Assembly (NCBI GenBank): GCA_016214925.1
Contig: JACRMO010000133.1
Coordinates: forward strand, 1 to 6,214
Length of the DNA: 6,214 nt
Reading direction: 5' to 3'
Origin: Gammaproteobacteria bacterium
GTDB lineage: Bacteria; Pseudomonadota; Gammaproteobacteria; Thiohalobacterales; Thiohalobacteraceae
Shown here: piece by piece, positions 1 to 5,091 of the stretch
Position numbering within the stretch: the first letter of the stretch is position 1
Layout: each line of letters starts with the position of its first letter
Made by a program: the position numbers and the translations under genes
Notes under the pieces: generated by a model
Told to the model about the DNA's origin: nothing
What the model saw: only the letters and a program-made list of their open reading frames with translations
Databases searched by the model: none

Positions 1-149
1 ACGGTGAGCAGCGCCTCCCAGCCGAAACTCGCGCCGCGAGGCATGTCGATCAGCATCATGGTGGTGGCGTTGATCAACCGTGCGGTGTCTTCCGCGCGTT
101 CCAGATAGCGCGCCATCCAATAGAGATTTTCCGCAACGCGTGCCAGCAT
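1..149 (-). CDS. alpha-E domain protein (DUF403), N-terminal 49 residues; runs off the left edge
   Basis: The gene starts with ATG at 149-147 and reads MLARVAENLYWMARYLERAE, then a segment with TTMMLIDMPRGASFGWEALL, before the window ends. This opening is characteristic of the alpha-E family (COG2307, DUF403), all-helical proteins of roughly 310 residues, so about five sixths of the protein is missing. The start is supported by an AGGA box at 162-159, 9 nt upstream, and by overlap with the stop codon of the preceding ATP-grasp gene (TGATG, one shared base), which implies translational coupling. Alpha-E proteins are nearly always encoded beside circularly permuted ATP-grasp proteins, often with a transglutaminase-like protease, and are thought to work with them in a peptide-modifying or peptide-synthesising system. 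The biochemical role is unknown. The family call is firm; any function is inferred from context. Confidence 0.93.
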   Translation of the reverse strand, partial: MLARVAENLYWMARYLERAEDTARLINATTMMLIDMPRGASFGWEALLT

Positions 150-1597
150 CACCAACTGTCCTGCACGATCCAGGTGTCTTTGCTGCCGCCACCCTGCGAG
201 GAATTGACCACCAGCGAGCCACGTTTCAGTGCCACGCGGGTCAAGCCGCCGCGCGTCACATACAGATCCTTCGCTTGCAGAATGAACGGACGCAGATCGA
301 CATGCCGAGGCTCCAGACTGCCGTCACACAAGGTCGGCACCGTGGACAGAGACAAAGTCGGCTGGGCCATGTAATTACGCGGGTTGGCACGGATCAGCTC
401 GGCGAATTTCGCGCACTCCTCGGCGGTGGATTTGGGTCCTACCAGCATTCCGTAGCCGCCGGATTCGTTGGCCGGCTTGACGACCAATTTTTCCAGGTTG
501 GCGAGCACGTAGTCGAGATCCTTTTCATACATGCACAGATAACTCGGCACGTTGGGCAGGATCGGCTCTTCATCCAGATAGTAGCGGATCATCTGCGGCA
601 CGAAGGCATACACCACCTTGTCGTCCGCCACACCCGCGCCGGGCGCATTGGCGATGCCGATGTTGCCCTTGCGCCAGGCGCGCATCAGGCCCGGCACGCC
701 CAGCGCCGAATCGGGGCGGAATACTTCGGGATCGAGAAAATCATCGTCGATGCGCCGATAGATCACATCCAGACGCGTCAGTCCTTCGATGGTGCGCATG
801 TAGACGCAATCGTCGTCCAACACGACCAGATCGGAGCCTTCCACCAGATGCGCGCCCATTTGCTGCGCGAGATAGGAATGTTCGAAATAGGCCGAGTTGT
901 ACACGCCCGGCGTGAGCACGGCGATTTCCGGACGGTCGCCGGGGCGCGGCGACAACGAGGCCAGCATGTCATAGAGCTGGGCAGTGTAATCGTCGACCGG
1001 CAGGATGTCGTAGCGCGCGAACAGTTCAGGAAACAGGCGCTTCATGAGCTGGCGGTTTTCCAGCATATACGACACGCCGGACGGCACGCGCAGATTGTCT
1101 TCCAGCACGTACACCGTGCCGTCGCCGTCGCGCACCAGATCGGTCCCGCAGATGTGCGCCCATACGCCATAACGCGGCGTGGCGCCGACGCAGGCGCTGC
1201 GGAAGTTGCGCGAATCCGCCAGCACTTCGGCCGGCAACACCTTGTCTTTTACGATGCGTTGCTCGTGATACAGATCGTGAATACACAGATTGAGGGCCTG
1301 CAGGCGTTGCTTCAGCCCGGCCTCGATGCGCTCCCACTCGCGCTTCTCGATGATGCGCGGCACCACATCGAAGGGCCAGGCGCGGTCGATGTTGCCGGCC
1401 TCGGAATACACCGTGAAGGTGATCCCCGCCGCCATGATGGCGGCATCCACGGCGCGATGGCGCTCCTCGAGTTCACCTGATGGCAACGCGGAAAAGAAAT
1501 TACACAAACCTTCCGCGCCCGAACGCGGCGCGCCCGGCGCTTCGAGCAATTCATCGAATCCGTCCGTCAGTGGATACTGGGTACAGTCTATAGCCAT
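149..1597 (-). CDS. circularly permuted type 2 ATP-grasp protein (DUF404/DUF407)
   Basis: This is a complete 482-residue protein, the usual length for the family (COG2308). Conserved blocks appear in the expected order: DLYHEQRI near residue 108, VLEDNLRVPSGVSYMLENR at 164-182, LTPGVYNSAYFEHSYLAQQ at 228-246, YRRIDDDFLDP at 280-290, GNIGIANAPGAGVADDK at 311-327, KPANESGGYGMLVG at 374-387 and VNSSQGGGSKDTW at 464-476. The Asp/Glu/Asn and glycine-rich blocks match those expected to bind ATP and Mg2+. ATP-grasp enzymes form amide bonds through acyl-phosphate intermediates; the substrate of this subgroup is not established. No signal peptide or membrane segment is seen, so it is probably cytoplasmic. 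The start at 1597 has only a weak purine stretch upstream (AGGCAG). The stop overlaps the alpha-E start, so the two form one transcription unit. A long antisense reading frame covers most of it and is a GC-rich shadow. Confidence 0.95.
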   Translation of the reverse strand: MAIDCTQYPLTDGFDELLEAPGAPRSGAEGLCNFFSALPSGELEERHRAVDAAIMAAGITFTVYSEAGNIDRAWPFDVVPRIIEKREWERIEAGLKQRLQALNLCIHDLYHEQRIVKDKVLPAEVLADSRNFRSACVGATPRYGVWAHICGTDLVRDGDGTVYVLEDNLRVPSGVSYMLENRQLMKRLFPELFARYDILPVDDYTAQLYDMLASLSPRPGDRPEIAVLTPGVYNSAYFEHSYLAQQMGAHLVEGSDLVVLDDDCVYMRTIEGLTRLDVIYRRIDDDFLDPEVFRPDSALGVPGLMRAWRKGNIGIANAPGAGVADDKVVYAFVPQMIRYYLDEEPILPNVPSYLCMYEKDLDYVLANLEKLVVKPANESGGYGMLVGPKSTAEECAKFAELIRANPRNYMAQPTLSLSTVPTLCDGSLEPRHVDLRPFILQAKDLYVTRGGLTRVALKRGSLVVNSSQGGGSKDTWIVQDSW

Positions 1598-1785
1598 GGT
1601 CTGCCTATACGCCCGATGGCGCCTGTCCCATCGTGTTCCAGCACCAGGGATGGTGCGCGTCAGTCAGACATTCAGCAGCCTTCGTGCCATGGCGGTGCAT
1701 GCGAGTTAAATCATTGGATTAGCGCCTTACGCCAAGCCATCACTCAGCACCCATGCCTGTCTACGGGGCATATGAGGAAAGGGCA

Positions 1786-1800
1786 GCACCGATCCGGTGC
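1786..1800. repeat. small perfect inverted repeat (6-bp arms, 3-base loop)
   Basis: GCACCG (1786-1791) and CGGTGC (1795-1800) flank the loop ATC. Neither strand has a T-run after the stem, so it is not a standard intrinsic terminator. It could be an operator or a chance hairpin; a six-base stem in GC-rich DNA is weak evidence. Confidence 0.3.
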
Positions 1801-1836
1801 GAGCTTTGGTTCGAGCACTGCACCGGGGCCGTGGCA

Positions 1837-1866
1837 TTGTCTGGGCCACAGCACATAATGTAGTAT
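1837..1866 (+). promoter_or_regulatory. possible sigma70-type promoter for the HPP-CBS gene pair
   Basis: TTGTCT (1837-1842) and TAGTAT (1861-1866) are separated by 18 bp, each matching four of six positions of the sigma70 consensus. It lies at the edge of the only AT-rich island in this spacer and would give a leader of roughly 90 nt before the HPP start at 1965. The -10 overlaps the dyad at 1858-1880. The match is modest and by eye only. Confidence 0.28.
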
Positions 1867-1880
1867 TCTAAATACTTCTT
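1858..1880. promoter_or_regulatory. AT-rich dyad, candidate Rrf2/NsrR-type operator
   Basis: The core AGTATT-CTA-AATACT (1862-1876) is a perfect dyad centred on T1869. Extended to 11-1-11 form, the 23-bp site agrees at 17 of 22 non-central positions with the NsrR operator as I recall it (AAGATGTATTT, N, AAATACATCTT): the right half is nearly complete, the left outer part is poor. It overlaps the candidate -10, the right place for a repressor. NsrR senses nitric oxide, and plant and cyanobacterial HPP proteins have been linked to nitrite transport, so the idea is coherent but unproven. It may also be a site for another regulator, or chance. Confidence 0.3.
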
Positions 1881-1964
1881 ATTGCCGAACCACAGGCACT
1901 TTACCCAAAGCCGCCACGCTGTCGGCACAACACAGCAGCACCCGCGACCCCGACACGGCCCTGA

Positions 1965-2954
1965 ATGTCCATATTCAAACAGTTCACTGCCGCCCTCGCC
2001 CGGCTGATCGGTCTCGACGCGAACAAGACCGGGCACGCTGAAAAACTCGTGTCGGCGCTTGGTGGCCTGTGCGGCATTCTTGCGGTGGCATATCTCGCCC
2101 GGGCATTGCACGGCGAACAGGCCGCAGTGTTGATCGTCGCCTCCATGGGCGCATCGGCGGTGCTGTTGTTCGCCGTACCGCACGGGCCGTTGTCGCAACC
2201 CTGGCCGGTGCTCGGCGGCCATCTCGTCTCCGGCGCCATCGGTGTCGCCTGTGCGCAGCACATCCCCGACAGCCTCATCGCCGGTGCAGTCGCCGTGGCG
2301 CTGGCGATCGCCGCCATGCACTATCTGCGCTGCATCCATCCGCCCGGTGGCGCAACCGCACTGACTGCGGTGATCGGCGGCGACAGCATCCACTCGCTCG
2401 GCTACGGTTACCTGCTTACGCCGGTTTTGCTCAATACCGTCGTCATCCTGCTCATCGCCGTAGTGTTCAATTTTGCCTTCCCCTGGCGCCGCTATCCCAC
2501 GGCACTGGCGAAATATCTCAGCGCGCGAAGCACACAACCGGCAACCGGCAGCGGCATGGAAACCACGCCACTGGCACGCGGCCATCTCGAAACCGCGTTG
2601 AAGACGCTGAACAAAACCCTGGATATCAGCGAAGAGGATCTGGAAGAGATCTACCGGCTGGCATACAAGAACCAACAGAGCAGCCACCTGCGCCCAGAGG
2701 ATGTCAGCCTCGGCCGTTATTACAGCAACGACAGTCACGACACCCGTTGGCAAATCCGCCATGTCGTCGATATGCCGGTCGCCGAATCCCCCGACGATCT
2801 GCTGATCTACAAAGTGGTTGCGGGCAGCGAGCGCCGCAGCTCTGGAACCGTCAGCCGCGCCGAGTTCGCGCGCTGGGCCCGCCACGAAGTGTTTCTCAAC
2901 GAGAATTCTTGGCAACGTGCGGAAGCTCCGCCAACATCCGCCCCACCGGGCTGA
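1965..2954 (+). CDS. HPP-family integral membrane protein with a soluble C-terminal extension
   Basis: This 329-residue protein has a membrane part and a tail. Hydrophobic segments lie at about 28-48, 52-72, 80-99, 102-121 and 148-172, and the family signature HPPGGATAL is at 125-133. The membrane part ends at PWRRYP near 173-178. Residues from about 190 on are soluble: a helical segment at 203-235 with LDISEEDLEEIY, then a domain I do not recognise (255-310) containing DLLIYKVVAG and EFARWARHEVFLNE. HPP proteins are usually under 200 residues alone or about 380 when fused to CBS domains, so this tail is unusual. HPP members in plants and cyanobacteria have been implicated in nitrite transport; the substrate here is unknown. 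The start is fixed by an in-frame TGA directly before the ATG (1962-1964), yet no Shine-Dalgarno box is visible. The CBS gene follows after 22 bp, suggesting one operon and a CBS-controlled transporter. Confidence 0.88.
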   Translation: MSIFKQFTAALARLIGLDANKTGHAEKLVSALGGLCGILAVAYLARALHGEQAAVLIVASMGASAVLLFAVPHGPLSQPWPVLGGHLVSGAIGVACAQHIPDSLIAGAVAVALAIAAMHYLRCIHPPGGATALTAVIGGDSIHSLGYGYLLTPVLLNTVVILLIAVVFNFAFPWRRYPTALAKYLSARSTQPATGSGMETTPLARGHLETALKTLNKTLDISEEDLEEIYRLAYKNQQSSHLRPEDVSLGRYYSNDSHDTRWQIRHVVDMPVAESPDDLLIYKVVAGSERRSSGTVSRAEFARWARHEVFLNENSWQRAEAPPTSAPPG

Positions 2955-2976
2955 CGAACCGTCCGCAGGAGATGTT

Positions 2977-3594
2977 ATGCAAAAACGTCCGGAAACCGAA
3001 CTGACCCGCGAAGACTTCGTCAATGCGCTGAAGGAAATGGGCACCTTTGTGGATGTGACAGTGGACGACCTGCTGGAGCTCAACAGCAAGGCCGCCAAAT
3101 ACGCGCGTGTACGCAAGACGGAAAGCCTGCGTATCGAGAATCTCATGACCCGCAGCATGATCACCGTCGCGCCCGATACCTCGCTGGCCGATGCCGCGCA
3201 TCTGCTGGTGACGAACCGCATCAGCGGCCTGCCCGTGGTCGACGCGCAGCAGCATCTGCTGGGCATCATCACCGAAGCCGATTTCCTGCGTGCGATGGGC
3301 GTGCCCAGCCACCAGCCGAACCATTCGCTGTGGCAGACACTGGAAGCAATGTTCGCGCATCAGCCGGAGATCCGCGAACCCACCGGCAGGGTAGCCGATC
3401 TGATGGTGGAAAATGTCATCAGCGTGAAACCCGAACATACATTGCACGATGTCATCGAGATCATGAAACACAACCGCATCAAACGTGTCGTCGTGTGCGA
3501 CGACGCGGGCCGCGTGCAAGGCATGGTGACGCGTTCGGATCTGGTGCGGGTGTTCTTCGACCGGCTGCGCAGATCGCAGCAAACTACCGACTGA
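2977..3594 (+). CDS. tandem CBS-domain protein (two CBS repeats), probable partner of the HPP protein
   Basis: This 205-residue protein has an N-terminal helical segment (9-41) and two CBS domains. CBS1 (about 55-108) starts at LMTRSMITVAPDTSLADAA and includes ISGLPVVD and GIITEADFLRAM; CBS2 (about 141-197) starts at LMVENVISVKPEHTLHDV and includes RIKRVVVCD and GMVTRSDLVRVF. Paired CBS domains form a Bateman module that typically binds adenine nucleotides and controls an attached transporter or enzyme. No membrane segment is present, so it is cytoplasmic. I chose the ATG at 2977 because AGGAG (2967-2971) lies 5 nt before it; the frame is open further upstream, but only as a shadow of the HPP gene. 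In many bacteria HPP and CBS domains form one polypeptide, so this protein probably senses energy or nucleotide state and regulates the neighbouring HPP protein. That link is inferred from context and fusions; ligand and function are unknown. Confidence 0.92.
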   Translation: MQKRPETELTREDFVNALKEMGTFVDVTVDDLLELNSKAAKYARVRKTESLRIENLMTRSMITVAPDTSLADAAHLLVTNRISGLPVVDAQQHLLGIITEADFLRAMGVPSHQPNHSLWQTLEAMFAHQPEIREPTGRVADLMVENVISVKPEHTLHDVIEIMKHNRIKRVVVCDDAGRVQGMVTRSDLVRVFFDRLRRSQQTTD

Positions 3595-3631
3595 GCGCGT
3601 CTGCGGTCACTGAATCATGAACGTGGGGTAT

Positions 3632-3675
3632 GGGCGTCAGCCCGAATGCTGCCGGTAGGTGGCTTCAGGCCACCT
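3632..3675. terminator. two small hairpins between convergent genes; possible weak terminator region
   Basis: The 70-bp gap between the CBS gene and panD holds GGGC-GTCA-GCCC (3632-3643). A longer perfect stem, AGGTGGC (3657-3663) with GCCACCT (3669-3675), spans the end of panD and has the panD stop codon in its loop. Position between converging genes fits a bidirectional terminator, but neither hairpin is followed by a T-run on either strand, so intrinsic termination is doubtful. Confidence 0.3.
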
Positions 3676-4045
3676 GCACCGGAATTTCCCGGCCGGTGCG
3701 CACGATGTGATTGTGCTCGTTGAGGTACACCAGCGTCGGCTTGAAGTTCATGGCCTCCTGCTGGGTGATAATGGCATAGCAGCAGATGATCACGCGGTCG
3801 CCAGAGGCGGCCTCGTGGGCGGCGGCACCGTTCACCGAAATGATGCCGGACCCGTCCTGGGCGCGGATGGCATCGGTGGTGAACCGTTCGCCATTGGTCT
3901 TGTTGTAGATGTGAATCTGCTCGTACTCACGGATGCCTGCCGTGTCCAGTAACAGACCGTCGATCGCGCAAGACCCTTCATACTCCAGCTCGGAGTGGGT
4001 CACGCGGGCGTGGTGAAGCTTGGCTTTGAGCAAAGTCAGTTGCAT
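3665..4045 (-). CDS. panD: aspartate 1-decarboxylase (pyruvoyl-dependent), with Asp at position 58
   Basis: The 126-residue protein aligns over its whole length with E. coli PanD (also 126 residues). It decarboxylates L-aspartate to beta-alanine in the cytoplasm, feeding PanC. The proenzyme self-cleaves between Gly24 and Ser25 (YEGSCAID at 22-29 here) to create the pyruvoyl cofactor. Also present are KLHHARVTHSEL (9-20), Arg54 for substrate carboxylate binding, Thr57, and SVNGAAAH (70-77) with Asn72. The odd point is residue 58: the family has Tyr (RFxTY), proposed as the proton donor, while this protein reads RFTTDAI with a GAT codon at 3874-3872. TAT to GAT is a single base change, so a sequencing error, a mutation or a lineage-specific variant are all possible. 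The gene sits 80 bp after panC, with a candidate promoter in that gap; no clear Shine-Dalgarno box is seen. It converges with the CBS gene. Confidence 0.96.
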   Translation of the reverse strand: MQLTLLKAKLHHARVTHSELEYEGSCAIDGLLLDTAGIREYEQIHIYNKTNGERFTTDAIRAQDGSGIISVNGAAAHEAASGDRVIICCYAIITQQEAMNFKPTLVYLNEHNHIVRTGREIPVQVA

Positions 4046-4088
4046 GGCAGTGCATTACATCCGGGGGATACTGCGGTTGGGAGGCTGA

Positions 4089-4117
4089 ATTATCTCCGAT
4101 CGGCCCGGGTGGCGCAA
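4089..4117 (-). promoter_or_regulatory. possible promoter for panD inside the panC-panD gap
   Basis: On the minus strand TTGCGC (4117-4112) and GATAAT (4094-4089) are separated by exactly 17 bp. The -10 matches five of six consensus positions, the -35 three of six. Transcription would begin about 37 nt before the panD ATG. It could let panD be expressed apart from panB and panC; the weak -35 keeps confidence low. Its left end overlaps no coding region except at the -35, which lies just before the end of panC. Confidence 0.28.
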
Positions 4118-4125
4118 TCCACGGA

Positions 4126-4974
4126 CTATCCCAGGGAAACCGGCAGGTTATCGATCAGCCGCGTCGATCCCAGCCAGGCCGCGGCCAGAATAATCAGCTG
4201 CGCATCGCCCAGGTGCGGTTCGCGCAGATCCGGACGGCGAATACTCACGTAATCGGCACGGAGACCGTCCTCGGCCAATACCAGCGTCGCCGCCCGCTCC
4301 AGTGCGGCGAAATCGCGCTCGCCGACGCGCAGGTGACCGGCCACCTCGTTCAGCGTCCGCGCCAGGCTGGGAGCCATCGCCCGTTGCGCGGCCGTGAGAT
4401 AAGCATTGCGCGAACTCAGCGCCAGACCGTCCGCATCGCGAACCGTGGGCACACCGACGATGTCGATCGGCCAACCGAGATCGTCCACCATGCGCCGGAT
4501 GATCGCCAACTGCTGCCAGTCCTTCTCGCCGAACACCGCCACATCCGGCTGTACCAGGTTGAACAGCCGCGCCACCACCGTGGTCACGCCGTCGAAATGT
4601 CCGGGTCGATGCGCACCTTCGAGGATATCGCCGAGTTGCGGCACGCTCACGCGCGTCAGTTGTTCCAACGGCTGCGGATACATGGTCGCGACACTGGGCA
4701 TGAACACCAGATCGGCGCCCGCACTTTCCAACGCCGCACAGTCCGCCTCCGGCGTGCGCGGATAACGCGTAAAGTCCTCGTTCGGTCCGAACTGCAAGGG
4801 ATTGACGAAGATGCTCGCGACCACGCGCTCGCAGTGTGTGCGCGCGACTTCGATCAGCTGCACATGCCCGGCATGGAGATTACCCATGGTCGGCACGAAG
4901 CCGATGCGCGCTCCGGCCGCGCGCCAAATGGCGACATGTTCGCGCAAGGACTCGATGCTATCTGTTTGGAGCAT
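4126..4974 (-). CDS. panC: pantothenate synthetase (pantoate--beta-alanine ligase)
   Basis: PanC activates pantoate with ATP to a pantoyl adenylate and transfers it to beta-alanine, giving pantothenate, AMP and pyrophosphate. With the ATG at 4974 the protein has 282 residues, close to the 283 of E. coli. Signature blocks are VPTMGNLHAGH (27-37, containing the HIGH-like nucleotide-binding motif), SIFVNPLQFGPNEDFTRYPRT (split around 54-74), EGAHRPGHFDGV (119-130), RLFNLVQPDVAVFGEKDWQQ (ending near 155), and the KMSKS-like loop LALSSRNAYLT (184-194). The end AAWLGSTRLIDN is typical. An open frame continues 22 codons upstream to 5040, but those codons lie in the inverted repeat at 4996-5076 and match nothing in PanC, so 4974 is preferred. 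The Shine-Dalgarno region is weak (GGAT about 9 nt upstream). The repeat hairpin ends 21 nt before the start and may affect panC expression. Its acceptor substrate is made by the next gene, panD. Confidence 0.97.
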   Translation of the reverse strand: MLQTDSIESLREHVAIWRAAGARIGFVPTMGNLHAGHVQLIEVARTHCERVVASIFVNPLQFGPNEDFTRYPRTPEADCAALESAGADLVFMPSVATMYPQPLEQLTRVSVPQLGDILEGAHRPGHFDGVTTVVARLFNLVQPDVAVFGEKDWQQLAIIRRMVDDLGWPIDIVGVPTVRDADGLALSSRNAYLTAAQRAMAPSLARTLNEVAGHLRVGERDFAALERAATLVLAEDGLRADYVSIRRPDLREPHLGDAQLIILAAAWLGSTRLIDNLPVSLG

Positions 4975-4995
4975 GGATAAAATCCGAAAAGAATC

Positions 4996-5076
4996 TTTCA
5001 CACCAAAGGGCGCAAAGAACGCAGAGGAATTATTAATCAAAAAATCTTTGCGTTCTTTGCGCCCTTTGGTGTGAAA
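4996..5076. repeat. 81-bp palindromic element: perfect 28-bp inverted repeat with 25-base loop
   Basis: The left arm (4996-5023) and right arm (5049-5076) are exact reverse complements over 28 bp, starting with TTTCACACCAAAGGG on the outside and ending with GAACGCA on the inside. RNA pairing can extend four more base pairs with G-U wobbles. The loop (5024-5048) is AT-rich. The left arm has a 9-base periodicity: CACCAAAGG, GCGCAAAGA, ACGCAGAGG (5001-5027). It fills most of the 117-bp gap between panB and panC, and both strands would fold into a very stable hairpin. No flanking direct repeat is evident and no transposase is nearby. It resembles dispersed palindromic intergenic repeats found in many bacterial genomes (from memory). 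On the panBC transcript the hairpin is followed by a loose T-rich stretch (GATTCTTTTCGG), so it could act as a partial terminator, a processing site or an mRNA stabiliser. Confidence 0.92.
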
Positions 5077-5091
5077 TAATTTCCCGCCCCA

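Larger units (their letters stand above)
1598..1964. other. 367-bp divergent intergenic region without a supported gene
   Basis: This stretch separates the minus-strand ATP-grasp gene from the plus-strand HPP gene and must hold the promoters of both. Short open frames cross it, but none has a recognisable protein or a good ribosome binding site. From left to right it contains a moderately AT-rich patch around 1707-1720 that could serve the ATP-grasp promoter (no convincing -35/-10 pair seen), a small perfect hairpin at 1786-1800, and a distinctly AT-rich island at about 1853-1883 with a dyad and a possible plus-strand promoter. Nothing else stands out. Confidence 0.7.

Noticed and set aside
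80..1480. 466-codon open frame on the plus strand
   Set aside because: It lies antisense to the ATP-grasp gene, which has full family motifs. The translation is rich in His, Gln and Arg with no recognisable domain, typical of the shadow frame of a GC-rich gene.
1616..1858. 80-codon plus-strand frame in the divergent spacer
   Set aside because: No ribosome binding site, no recognisable motif, and biased, Ser/His-rich content; it looks like chance open sequence.
2818..2976. 53-codon N-terminal extension of the CBS protein
   Set aside because: It overlaps the end of the HPP gene in another frame and looks like low-complexity shadow; the ATG at 2977 has AGGAG at proper spacing.
1761..3272. 503-codon open frame on the minus strand
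   Set aside because: It runs antisense through the spacer, the HPP gene and half the CBS gene. Its composition is shadow-like and no domain is recognisable, while the opposite strand encodes two clear families.
2896..3582. 228-codon minus-strand frame opposite the CBS gene
   Set aside because: His- and Gln-rich antisense shadow; the plus strand has two well-formed CBS domains and a strong ribosome binding site.
4213..4980. 255-codon plus-strand frame opposite panC
   Set aside because: Antisense shadow of a gene identified along its entire length.
4975..5040. 22-codon N-terminal extension of PanC
   Set aside because: These codons are translated from the left arm and loop of the inverted repeat; PanC proteins begin near the MLQTDS start, and that start gives the normal family length.
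4996..5076. Inverted repeat as a classical intrinsic terminator
   Set aside because: The stem is long enough, but the sequence after it on the minus strand is only loosely T-rich and on the plus strand TAATTTCCC, with no continuous T-tract. Termination is possible but not shown, so it is listed as a repeat.
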